A stretch of 64,000 nucleotides of DNA from Tanytarsus gracilentus (taxonomy: Eukaryota > Arthropoda > Insecta > Diptera > Chironomidae): contig JAXRKN010000020.1 in the NCBI GenBank assembly GCA_038502055.1, positions 372,001-436,000 on the forward strand, read 5' to 3'. The notes beneath the pieces were generated by a model. The model worked only from the letters and a program-made list of their open reading frames with translations, did not search any database and was not told where the DNA came from. Both the position numbers and the translations under genes were made by a program. Shown here in pieces: positions 43,301 to 55,181 of the stretch; position 1 is the stretch's first letter; the number at the start of each line of letters is the position of its first letter.

Positions 43301-46300
43301 CCGCGAAATTTCCCCACGCATCGCTGGCAACTCACATTTTCCTACGCTCCGAGGACATTTTACTAAAATTTTCTCATTCTTCACAGGAACTCGAGTCAAA
43401 TTAGTCTAAAGAGTAAAATTTTCAATTTTTTTTCACTTTCACATGCAAGAAAATTATTTTTAGGACATAAAAACTAGTTCAATTTGTGAGATTAAGAAGT
43501 TTAAGTGAGATTTAAGAAGTGAAAAGGTAAAAAATTGAACAAAAAAGCGCAAAAAATAATTTTGTGGTCGGGGGCGAAAGAAAAATGAATGAATGAAGGA
43601 AAAAATCGAAAGGTCGATGCTCGTAAAGAAGAAAAAAAGTCAATTTTTGTTTGTAGTGAAAAAATGGAGACAAAATAATTGAAAAATCGTGTAAAAGAAA
43701 TCGAAAGGAATTTTTATAAAAGTTTTTGTGTGAGAAAAATTAATGAACAGAGTGAAAAATTTTGTGGATAACAAAAATCGAAGTGTGATGAAAAAAATTT
43801 CGATAAATAAAATAAAAATGGACATTGGATTGTGAAAATTATTATAAAAAATCGTGAAATTCAAATCTGAAATAATTTTTAAAAATTTTCATCTAAAAAA
43901 ATTAAATTAAATTAATTTTCAAATCTGAAATAATTTTGAATAAAAATTCAAACCAGAACAAAAAAATATTTAACGAGCTAAAACCTAGGTTTTGAGTGGG
44001 TCTTTAAATAGGTCTGAATAGGTTTAAAAACCATAAAGGGTTTAGGATATAAAGATGGACTTTAACTGGTGAAAAAAGATCTTAAAAAGGTTAAAATACC
44101 TTAAAAAAGTCTTGATGGTCTTTGTAGCAGTCTTGAAACCCTCAATTTTCTGACTTCATTTTTGACCAAAATTTAAATCTTTTAAACCAACCAAGGCCTG
44201 AAAACATGAAGTTTATTTCTTAACCCTTGAAGTTCTCAAACCCTGGTTAGCACGTAAAATGTCGCTCTCTGTTGACTTTACCTCCAACCACATTTAATAT
44301 CAGCCATTTTCAATTAGATTCGCTTTATATTTTTTCCATTAACATCAAATAGAATTTTTCTTTTGTATTAAAAAACTCGCTTGAAAAATCCAAGAGTAGG
44401 TGCTAACCACAAAAACACAATAGCGCATTCAAGTTTTTTCCTTCTCTTTACTATTTTTTTTATTATTCCATGACACACTTTACGAGCTCTCCATTGAACT
44501 CGCGTTTTTTATCCTTTTGCAATTTTGAGCTTATTTTATTCTCTCGCGTAACTTACGACGGTGGGGAAATTCTAATAACCTTAATGGCTATATTCACGTC
44601 AATCTTAATTATGTAATTTTATGCTGAACAAAAAATTTTTGAATGAGAATGCAGGAAATTATTAAGAGGTTCAAAAGAATTTGAAATGGGTTCATGAATT
44701 ATTATCTAAAATTGGTAAAATTTTAGTGGAATTAAAAGAATAAATTCAGGAAAAACTATTGAATTCAATAAAAATATCCAGTAAAGGAAAAATCTTAAAT
44801 TTAATTAAAAATTAGAAAAAAAAATGAATTTATAAAAATCCAGTAAATGAAAAAAAAAATCTTGATTTAAAAAAAATCCAGTAAAAGAAAAAAATTCAAA
44901 AAAAATTCAAAAAAAAATTGTAAAAAAAATTTTCTCCTAAATTTTACCTATGAACTTTTTTCAATCAACTTTTCTCTTAAAATTCTTCCACATAAAAACT
45001 CCTTTCAACTCAGCATTTTCATTTCCCTTTCGAACCCTCCTCAATTACCTCAAATTTCCGCTTAACCAGTTCAACAATCCGCATTCATTTCTATTCTCAT
45101 AAAAAAAGCTCAAGTTGAATGAGTTTCAAGATCAAAAACCTCTTCAACTTCTCCTAGCTTTATTAAAAATCGATACAATAAGCTCATGGGAGTCGGGTCG
45201 TGTGGCGACTCGAGCAACTCGCACGATTGAACATTAATGGAAACCTTAAAAAATGCCGGATTTTAATAAAATGCGAAAATTTAATGGATTTTTATACGAT
45301 CGAGAGTTTAATCCTCCATAAAAAAAATTTAAAGCCGCTTTTAAATTAAATGAAAAATTTTCTCGAAAGTATCAGCGCGTGCTCTTCTTCGTTTAAGCTC
45401 TCATTATCGGATTTTATCGGATGAATAATTGAAAAGAAGCGAGGATTTAATTAGAGGAAGGGAAAAATTGTTTTTCAATCAATTATTTTCGACTTTGTAG
45501 TTATTGAAAGCGAATAAGAAGAAAATGAGATTAAAATTCTGCGGAAAAAAGTTTAAAAAAGTCGTTTGAAGTTTTGTTTGATTTTGAAATAATTTTAAAG
45601 AATTTTCTGAAATTTTTCTCATTTTAAACTCTTCTAAATCAACTAAAAATCCATAAAAAATCTTCAACTTTTATCTCATCATAAAACACAAACAATTTTC
45701 CCTCCTAAACTTTTCCTTTTCTCCAAATGAGCACAAAACCCTTCAAAATCCTTCTCAGCTTTTGAAATTTCTCTATTGAAAATTTTCCTCATCAAAACGA
45801 AAGAAAAAAACAAAGCGAGGAAAAAATCAATTGTTGAAATATTTTTTGTTTCTTCTTCTCGGTTTCATTTTCACCCCGACATTCGAGAGCGCCACAAAAA
45901 ACATTCATTTTTATCATGATAGTCGAAATGAGGGAAATTTAGAAGAAATAAAATATTTTATTTTGTTTAATGAAAAATTATGAAAAAATTAATTTGAAAT
46001 TTGAAAAAAAAATAAATCTTTTAAATTTTCAAAAATCGTTAAAATTTATCAAAAAAATTAGAATTTTCAAAATGTTTAACTTCTTTTTTTGAGGAAAATA
46101 ATTTTTAAAAAATAAATAATTTTTTTAAAAAAAATAATAAATTTTAACGAATTTTTTTAAATTAAAATTTCAAAAAATTTAATTTTCTTTTTTTAAAGAA
46201 AATTTTTTATAAAAGAAAGAAAATCCAAAAAAAATTATTTTTAGATTTTTTAAAATTTCAATTAAAAATATAAAAAAATTTTAAACTCCAAAAAAATTCA

Positions 46301-46355
46301 TTTTTCACCCTTCAATTTTTTTCTCTCTTTTCAGTGAACAGAAACAGATAAAAAA
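40392..46355. other. Long non-coding region upstream of CNG channel and FSTL4/5-like gene
   Basis: Six kilobases between divergent genes with no frame that I trust. It contains a G+C-richer island at about 43110-43390 with an RFX-type palindrome, possible TE remnants near 43975-44235, and several patches (41500-41600, 45180-45240) that could be 5' exons or enhancers. Confidence 0.45.
43289..43301. promoter_or_regulatory. RFX-type X-box palindrome
   Basis: GTTGCTAAGCAAC fits the X-box pattern (RYYRYY, one base, RRNRAC) bound by RFX factors. It sits in the G+C-rich island about 2.9 kb upstream of the CNG channel start and 3.1 kb upstream of the FSTL4/5-like start. One site alone could be chance. 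Confidence 0.4.
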
Positions 46356-49300
46356 ATGAATACAAAACACATAATTGCAACACTAAATGTGATTCTAGCG
46401 CTATTCATAAGATTTTCTACGCAATATTTGCACAATCGCAGCGACACATATCAGTCTCGGAGTCAATGGCATATCGAGACAAATCTCATCGACTTTGGCG
46501 ACGACAGCGACGAGAGTTTGTTGGCGTTTAGTGAGTATACACTTATGAGCATTTGTGATGTGATGATTTTTTGCTGTTTTGTTTGCTTTGGGAAATGTGA
46601 GATGAAAATTTTGATGAAGGGGTTTAAATTTATCGAGGGAAGATTGAATTTTTTTATCGGAATTTTTTGTTGATTTTTTAGGAATTTTTTGTATTTTTTT
46701 ATCCTAAATTTAATTTTTTTAAAAAAAATTAATATTTTTATAGAGAAATTTTGAATTTTTTCTACAAAATTTAAAAAAGTAAAATTGCCTCCAACTTTTC
46801 TCAACTCACATTACCGCAATGAATTTTTTGTAAATTTAATTGAAAAACTTTTATCAAAAAAATCGTCAACGAATCATTAGGAAAGTAAATTTTTCTTTAA
46901 AAGTCAACTTCACAATTTTTCTCCTCGTTTTCAACTCTTAACAAGATCATTGCGAAAAAAATGAGTTCAACTTTGCCCTTATTTGATTAAAAAGTAAGAC
47001 AAACTGATGAAATTCGATAAGAGAAAGAAAAAATTCGCGTCAGCTTTTAAATGGATTTGATTTTTCAAGAATTAGGTGGAAATTTATAGAAAATCGAGTT
47101 GAAATTAAATCTTTAAATTTTCAACCGAAAATTCCTGAAAATAAATTTGAAATTTTTTTAATTTTTTCCCAAAAAATTTCCATAAATTTCCATCACCATT
47201 CACCATAAATTAATGAGCATTAAATTTCTTCTCCAAAATCCTCAAGCGTGTCGCAAAAGAAACAAAAACTGCATGAATTTTTCCACCTTCAGACATTCTT
47301 TATCATTTTTACACCTCCCACCCAACTTTTACAACTCGCAACGTTGAAAATCTTCCGAGAGCACTCGAGAATCGTCATAATCAGTCTGAGTGGCACACTC
47401 GAGTAAAATTTTTATCTCTTTCGCCTTTCATTAAATGGTTGAAGTAGTTTTGACGAGTGGATGATTAAGTTTTAGAGTTTGCAAAAAGGGAAAATGGGCG
47501 GAAAATTGAGCAAACTTTGAGTTTAAAAGGTTGAAAGAGAATTTTTTTGAGATTAAATTTTTAATTAAATTCCTACAAAAATTTCCATCATAAATTTTTA
47601 TTCAAACAATTTTTTATCCAATTTCATGGTTTCTCTTTAAATTATTGATGAGCGCCATTGAAACCCAAAAAAGATGAGAGCACCTGCATCCAGTGCAAAT
47701 AATTTCAATCCACAAGAGCTTCGGGTCAAGGATTTTATCTTCACTTCGAGATCGATAAGAATTTCTGAAGAGTTTTCCGGATGTTGAGAAGAGACAAAAA
47801 TTTTATTTGACAAATTTCTCTGATTGAATTTCATCCTGCTGTGCACTCGTGTGTGTTGCGATGCGGGACGTGAAGTTGATATGAAAGTCGAAATATGAGA
47901 AATTTTTAACTTGATAAAAGAAAATTCTTTGAGAAGTTTTTAAAGCAGTCCATTTTTCTTCATTCTCCAATTTCCTTTTCACGTCTGTGATTTTCTTCTC
48001 TAAATCACATGTGAACCGACATCAAACTACTCAGTGGATCAAAAACACTTTTGTTGTTGTTGCTCTTTACCCATCTATTAGTTGATCGATCCATCAATCA
48101 ATCAGTTCATGAGGGAGTTCTTACCAAATCTCAAACCCACCATTCACGCACATGAAAACAAATAATGAGAGAAACCTTGCACGGCAACAACAATCAATCT
48201 TGCTTGAGAGAGAAATTTTTCATTTGTCTCTTTTTGAAGAAGGTGCAAAATCTTGGGGGAAAATTTTGGATTTTTTGAGTGGGAGATTTTTAATTTGATG
48301 GCAAAAAAATTTGTTGGAAAATTAAAAAAAAGTTTTGAAAATTAATTTTAAAAAAATAAATTAAATTTTCAAGGGGTGAGAAACTCGATATAATAAATTA
48401 ATTTCATTCATTTCCACTCCCTGATTTTTTTCACCTACCAATAAAAAAATTTCCAAAAAATATTTAATTTCTTGTTAATTTATTTAACCCAAAAGATAAA
48501 CATAAACCAAAAAGCCTATTTTTTGACTTTTAAAATTTCTACGACAATTAAATCTCAAATTATTTTCTTTTCCACCCACTTTTATTACTTCAAATTTTCT
48601 AGATAAATTTCTTAATAAGGATAAAAATATTATAAGCACGTGGGCTGAAAACATTTGATGGTCTGAAGATGAAATGTAGAGCGAACGAATGTGGGAAGAT
48701 TTTAAGGTCAAATGAGCAAAAGTATTTTCATGTTTAAATTCATCTTGGCTACGAAGTGCGTCAATTTTTCTTGCCAAATGTAATTTTTTATTTAAGGACT
48801 TTTTCTTCATTGTATTTAAAATAAATATTACAGGATTTTTTTGTTAATAATTTTTTTTCTACTAAGTTTCCCACCCCTTGGATTATTTTCCATCCACCCT
48901 TCACATTTCTAATCATATCGCAAATTTCTCTCACATTTTTTTCTGCCGCTCACGTGAATCGACAGTGTCTGAAGGCATTACAATGTTAATTGAATTGTTG
49001 ACACAAGATTTTGCCATGAGGGTAAAGTGAAGACGAGAAAAAGTCATTTTATGTCGGCAGAATGATAGCGACAAAAAGAAAAACCGCCCACAGGACATGT
49101 TAAGCGATACTTTTGGCATTGTTTGATTAAATTGAGAGGTTGTCACTGCCAGTGATGCTGCTGGTTGTGATAATAATTCGTGGAAAATTTAGCATTAAAG
49201 AATTTTTTTGATGTCAAATTTATTTAACGGTAAAAAATTAAATTTTTTAACATCTAAATTTTTTTAAGGCTCAATTTTTAACCTCAAAAAAATTTAATCA

Positions 49301-52300
49301 AAATTAAATTTTTGGAAATTTAAAATATTTTGTAACCTCAAAATTTCCGCCTCAAAACCATCAACAGGTTGCCGCGTTAAAAAAGGCGATCAACTAAAAA
49401 TTATATGGCCATAATGAAGTTATTGATGAACCAAATGTCCATTGATACGTGACGATTCGTGCACACAGCTCATAACTCAATAAATCGCTTTTCATATGGT
49501 GAAATGAACACAGAAAACATTTCATTGTTGTCCGAGAGAGGAAAAACTGAAAATGCGATTGACTAATTGACTTCCGAGCGATGTACATGAACTTTATGCA
49601 TGTTAAACTTTTTGTTCCTTACAATTGGATTAAATTTAAATTGTGTGAGCTTTGAGTTGGGGTTGAAGGAAGTGAATTTTGTCAAGGGAAAATTTAAATA
49701 TTTTTTTTAATCAACAGAAAATTTATTTCTCAAATTCTTACAATTTTTTCGAGATTCTCGATGTCGGTTTTGACTCACGCGATTCAAATCTCGTCGATTT
49801 TCGACCAAAACTTTTCGGTTTAATTTTTGCGTCTTCCTTCTCAAAAATCGCGTCATCGTCGTCAATCACATCCGGTTTTGGCTTTCGAGTCAACATTTCA
49901 GTGACACGAAGAAGCTTCGGCGCTGAAGATTTCTTCAATGTCGATGGAAGTTCGGTTGGTTTTTCATCAACTGGATCGGGAGGAATTTCTTCGACTGGAA
50001 AATCAAAAACGTAACCGATGAGCGTTGATCGAGCTTTCTTGAGCGCTTCATCCGTAAGTTCCTCGATGGTTTTTTCTTTGGGTTCAGATGATTCTGATTT
50101 GGATTTTTGAGACATTTTAAAAGTGAATGTAAAAAATTTTAAATGTTTGCTGCGATTTTTTTAAATTCATTTTTAAATTTTTTAACACTCGAATTAATTT
50201 TTTTAGCTCAAAATAATTTTAAAAATCTGAAATCCGTTGTGAAATTAAATTTTAAAATTTTAAAATCCGTTACAAAAATTTAAATTTTTAATGCTCAAAT
50301 TTCCGTTTTTTTCTCATCTCAAATTTCATATTTTCCATATTTTATTTAATAATTTCCAACTTTTCAATTTTCCCTTTCTTAAATTGCTGAATAATTCATC
50401 AGCAATGTAATAAAATTGAAACGTTTTCATTGTCGGACACACAAACACATAAAGTTTCAGCTCACAACAGGTGGAACAGAAAAAAAGCTTTTCATTGAAT
50501 AATGAAAATGATGAAAAACCTTTTTAGTTATTCAACTTAACGAGCTCTCGTTTTTTCGGGTGAGTTTAAGCTCGACAATGAAGTGAGGGGAGAGAGAAAA
50601 TTGCTGTTTGATGTATTAAAGTGAGAGACGAAATGAAAATGGCCATAATTGGAGACAATAGTGAATGAGGGTGACAAAAGTGAGTCGCATTAAGGTTGAG
50701 TAGTTTTTTAAACTGTTTTTTTGGGGTTGAAATGAAAATAGAATTACATTAAAAGTTGAAAGGAGTTAATTGGTTGCTTTAAAGTGTTTAGTTAGGTTTC
50801 TATGTTTTATTTTTATTTTTTGTACATTCAACCACAACACAAACTTTATTTACGCAACATTCAGTAAATATTCAACCCTTTTTTTATTATATTTTTCTAC
50901 CTAACTCAACCTCATTTACTTTCATACAAATAATCGCCAACGAGCAACAGTGGAAAAAAAATATTTATTTAGTCATCATTAAAATTTTTTTCGACGCGAG
51001 CATATTTTTTATCTCCATTAATAAAAAGAGAGAAATAATGAAGCTAATTATGGCGATTGTGAGGGAAATGATGATGATGAGGTTTGTGGATAATCAAAAT
51101 GAATGGCGGAGTGAAAAAGAGAGAGAATTTTTTTTCATGATGATTTAGATTTATTGAAAGGGGGAGGAAGAATTAAAAAAGGTTAAGTGAAATCTGTAGA
51201 TTATTGTGTGATGAATTGAAGGGAAAAAAATTGTTGATTTTATTAAAGATAATTTCAAAAATTTAATGCAGCTTTTATTATTTTTTAAATTAATTTTATT
51301 TTTTAAAAAATTTATTTTTTTTTTGTTATTCTTTATTTTTAATTAAAAATTAATTTTTTTATTTTTTTAAACTTAAATTATTTTAATTTTTTTTATAAAA
51401 ATTAATTAATTAATATTTTATTTATAAAATTAAATAATTTGTATTTTTTACAAAAATTAATTAATTTATATTATATTTAAAAAATAAAAATCAAAAAAAA
51501 GTCTACAAAATTTTCTAACTAAAATTTCCACAAACTTTTTCATGAAATTTTCATTCTCAAAAATTTTTTCTGCCTCTGTCGTCTCAAGTACGTGATCAGC
51601 CTACACCAAAAACATAAAAAAAAGGTTAATTGTGGGAGTAAACTGAGGTAAACGAAGGTCGAGCAGAGGAACCGAAAAAGAGAACTTTTAGATTTAAGTG
51701 AAAATAGGTCAAGTTCAGAGTGAAGTCTGTGTGTGTGTTTATCGAAGGTGAAGCGAATGAAAAAGGGTCAAGTTATGACTTAATAATTTTATATTGAGCC
51801 TTTGGGTTGAATGTTTGCAAATATTAAAAAAGGTGTTTTCAGTCATGTTGGGAGCAATTAGAAAATTAGAATGTAAATTTTTGATGTGTTAATTAATTTT
51901 AGGGTGATTTCACATTTTTAGAGCAGTAAAAATTAAATAAAACTAATTTTTTAATAAATTTTTTAGTAAAATTATTTTTTAATTCAATTTTTTTAGTAAA
52001 TTTATTTTTAATTTCTATTTTTTTAATAAAATTATTTTTTATTTCAATTTTATGATAAAAAACGTTCATCTCACACCAAAGCTCAAAAAAGCTTCAATTT
52101 CAGCCAATTTTCTAATTCAATTAATTTTCTCTCTCAACTTCCTCAGATCCCTGTCTAGTTCACTACTGCCCGAAAGGCATGGAGTGCATAATAGCATCAA
52201 CCAACGTCCCGAAATGTATTTGTCAGCGACAATGTGTGATTTACAATAAGCGACGACGACGACATGTTTGCGGCAGCAATGGAAAAGTGTACGAGAACTT

Positions 52301-55181
52301 TTGCGAGTTGTTTCGGGCGGCGTGCAACTCGCAGATGGAGATAAAAATCTCGAATATGGAATTTTGCGAGCGAAACGAATTGAAGTGCAGCGCGGACGAG
52401 TATGCGCTGATGAAAGACAACTTGCTGCTCTTTCATCATCAAAATGTGATGTACTTGCAGCATGGCGAAGATGACAAGACCGTCCATCGGATGGAATATC
52501 TCGTGTCAATCATTTTCTCGCACTACGATCAGAACAATGACGGATTAGTCGAGAGGGAAGAGCTGCAAGTCATGTGGAATGAAATGAACATGCACCATGT
52601 GGCGAATGACTCGAATTGTACGCTCATGGACATGCTCGTGTATGATGATGGCAATGATGATAATGTGTTGACAATTAATGAGTTTCATGAGGCGTTTCAT
52701 CGAATCTCGAGTGAGAGCGGGAGGGACGAAGTGGATGAAGATAGTTTGAGGAAAATCACGGTGGGTAAAAATTTAATAAATTTCAAACTTAATTTGATAA
52801 AATTCTTTCAGACTCCTCAACCGCAAGTTCATCTCGACGCTTCGCTTATGATCAACAATCTCATAGTTCGCATTGGCGACAACGTTGAAATTAAATGTGA
52901 CATCGATTCGCCGCCTCACGCCACCGTAATTTGGAAGCGCTTTGGATACGATTTGTCACTTGTCAACAACAGCACCGATGACGACGATGATGAACTCAAA
53001 CTTATGTCCGACGGTTGTCTTTACATAACGAACGTTCAGATGCGACACAGTGGCAATTACACGTGTCAGTCGTCCGTTGATCCTCAGGTGAGAAAATTTA
53101 AATTACACTGAGAAAAAATTTTACACCGAGAAAAATTAATTTGCACTAAATTTTTTTAATTAACAACTGCTAGAATTTTAAAGCTACTTAAATTTAAGTG
53201 CAGTTTGAAAATTGCATTAATTTTTACAACTGCAATAAAAATTTTGTTTCAACAATAATGTTTTAATTGCAATATAAAAATTTAAAACTACAATAATTTT
53301 TTTAACTGCAATAAAAAATTTAAAACTGCAATAATATTTTAACTACAATACTTTTTTTAAAAAAATTTTAATATCAATTTTCCATTTTTTTAAGGTGATT
53401 CAAACGCACATCGTGACGGTTCACATGCAACCAACAATTGTCATCACTCCCCGCATGCAGAGTCGAAAAACGGGTGAAAAAGCTGAAGTTTTATGTCACG
53501 CAATTGGCGGCATGATTGGCGCAATTGAATGGCTCAAAAATGACAAGCCTCTTGAACCTCTCGACGGAAAATATTCAATCATCGGAAATGGAACTTCACT
53601 AACTGTCAACAACCTCGAGTACTCTGACACGGGAAGTTACAGCTGCATTGCCGGCACAGTCAAGTCACAAGTTTCAACAATTGTCGTTCAGAGTGAACCG
53701 ACTCCAATCGCAATTCATCGAGATCAAAAAGTTTTTGTCTTTCACGAAAACGGAATTTCAATTTATTCAACAAATCTTTGTCGACTCGTTCATCGAATAA
53801 ATCCGCTCGATAAAATTCTCGGATCTGACGAAACGGTTTGTCATCGCTATGCGCAGAAATGTTCGTGGGGAACGGCGGTGGGTATCGAGGGCACGGATGG
53901 ATCTGATGGATTAATTTACATCGCACAGCCGATGATGGATCGAATTTTGGTTCTGTCAATGCTTCAACATATCGTCCTCGAGACAATTCGAACGGACACG
54001 ACACCAATGGAACTTTTTCACGTTCCAGCTCACGATCAACTTTGGGTTGTGAATTATAATCTTCACAGAGATGGAACAATCAAAGCCGATCCCGCGAAGT
54101 CACTTCAAATGATTCCGGACGTTCGAATGAGTCACTTAAAGCATCGAGCAGTTCATCCTGAAATTAATGGAGTCAATGAGGAAATTATGGAATTTTATTT
54201 GCCGCCAGTTAATCAACTTCCGCATTTATATGACTATCGATATGGTTTTGTGACTCATCATCAGCAGCGAGGCTTTTGGAAGCTTGATTTGGAGCTGATG
54301 AGGTACTCGAAGTATGTCGATTTGAGCATTTACGATTGCATACCGGAGCACATAAAGTTTGGTGGATTGTGTGAGTATTTTTATGATGTTTAATATATAA
54401 AAGTTGAGAAGGGGATTAACCGGGTAGTTTTTAATCCCGGGATCCCGATAAAAATGAATCCCGATCCAGGGGGATTAAAAATGGAATTTTTTTAATGCTT
54501 TAAAATAAAAGTATCGAACGGGATCCCGGTACTATTGGAAGCTCTAAAAATATTTCAAACCTCAATTCTTTTTAGACGGCTTCGTAATTGTTTCCTGCAC
54601 CGAGCCAACTGCTCATCATCCCACAGGTCAAATTGTCCTCGACACAATCACATCAACAATAATTTCGATTAAAGCCGATCTAATTGGAATTCCTTACATT
54701 TCGCCCGACTCACGGCACGTCATAACCGTCAGTCATCGTCACGACTCTGTTCTCATTTCCGTCCAACAAGTCACACTTTCTGGCCTAGTCTTTGCTTTCG
54801 ATGTCGAGACAACTTTGAATATAAGTGACATAACTTTCGTGAAGAGCAGCAACTCGATGGATTTCGATGTCTATGCGACGACAGATAAGAGTGAAATTCT
54901 TTATTTGAGCTTGGACAGTGGAAAGGTTGAGACGATTACGGGAGTGGGTGAGCCGGCTTTGGTGACGTGGTTCAATGGTGGACGAAAAATTAAAGAATCA
55001 GGTGAGAAAAAATTATTTTTAAATTTATTAAATTTTAATTTATTTTTTCATTTTAGATCTAACGACAAACCTCATCGCATCGCCATCAAAAGACGCTTTT
55101 TACATCATTAGTACGCGCAGTAGAAATATTACATGTCAAATTGATAACTTAGAAAATCCCAGTGAGATTGTGTGGGCTTAA
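46356..55181 (+). CDS. FSTL5: Follistatin-related protein 4/5-like (Kazal, EF-hand, Ig, propeller)
   Basis: Six exons, 46356-46530, 52147-52760, 52812-53087, 53395-54370, 54576-55001 and 55057-55181, sum to 2,592 bases (863 aa; human FSTL5 about 847). A signal peptide (HIIATLNVILALFIRF) is followed by a follistatin/Kazal module (CPKGMECIIAS, CICQRQC, VCGSNGKVYENFCEL), an EF-hand (DQNNDGLVEREEL) with a second degenerate one, two Ig domains (IKCDIDSPPHATVIWKRFGY...SGNYTCQ; LCHAIGG...SDTGSYSCIAG) and a C-terminal beta-propeller-like half. It is a secreted, probably neural, glycoprotein; its molecular partner is unknown in the family. Intron 1 is 5.6 kb and contains an antisense ORF; the other introns are 51-307 bases. 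Confidence 0.94.
48370..48880. mobile_element. Possible hAT-like non-autonomous element
   Basis: The ends are inverted copies: CAAGGGGTGAGAAACT on the left and CAAGGGGTGGGAAACT (reverse complement) on the right. They resemble the ends of the 113-bp MITE at 3542-3654. No matching 8-base flanks are seen, and the enclosed minus-strand frame (48484-48810) is low in complexity, so it is an old or chance pair. Confidence 0.4.
49738..50115 (-). CDS. Unrecognised 125-aa protein, nested in FSTL4/5-like intron
   Basis: Single exon, ATG at 50115. The frame is markedly richer in G+C than the surrounding intron and shows a clear codon pattern. The protein is hydrophilic and charged, opening with a Ser/Glu/Lys-rich segment (SQKSKSESSEPKEKTIEEL), then LIGYVFDFPVEEIPPDPVDE, KLLRVTEMLTRKPKPDVIDD and a basic tail. 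No signal peptide, TM helix or known motif. I do not recognise it; a small intronless gene nested antisense in a long intron is often testis-expressed, but that is only an inference. Confidence 0.7.
   Translation of the reverse strand: MSQKSKSESSEPKEKTIEELTDEALKKARSTLIGYVFDFPVEEIPPDPVDEKPTELPSTLKKSSAPKLLRVTEMLTRKPKPDVIDDDDAIFEKEDAKIKPKSFGRKSTRFESRESKPTSRISKKL
53230..53350. repeat. AACTGCAATA repeat in FSTL4/5-like intron 3
   Basis: Several AACTGCAATAAAAA-like units in intron 53088-53394, similar in sequence to the tandem repeat in the ODAD4-like intron. Confidence 0.55.
54405..54535. repeat. GGGATCCCG-containing repeat in FSTL4/5-like intron 4
   Basis: Intron 54371-54575 holds repeated AATCCCG/GATCCCG strings in both orientations, with CCGGGATCCCG near the left and CGGGATCCCGGT near the right, unlike the surrounding A+T-rich DNA. 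It is probably a small mobile-element remnant. Confidence 0.5.

Larger units (their letters stand above)
46531..52146. other. FSTL4/5-like intron 1
   Basis: 5.6 kb, mostly A+T-rich. It holds the antisense ORF 49738-50115, a hAT-like inverted pair at 48370-48880, and scattered G+C-richer patches (47340-47420, 48000-48200, 51540-51770) that may be enhancers. Confidence 0.55.

Noticed and set aside
42995..43399. Overlapping frames on both strands in the G+C-rich island
   Set aside because: Both frames exist because the island has few stops; neither protein looks coding. Treated as a candidate regulatory region.
43975..44235. Possible transposon with CCTAGGTTTTGAG / CCAGGGTTTGAG ends
   Set aside because: The ends match weakly and no flanking duplication is seen.
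48484..48810. Minus-strand 108-codon frame inside the hAT-like pair
   Set aside because: No hAT transposase motif and low-complexity sequence.
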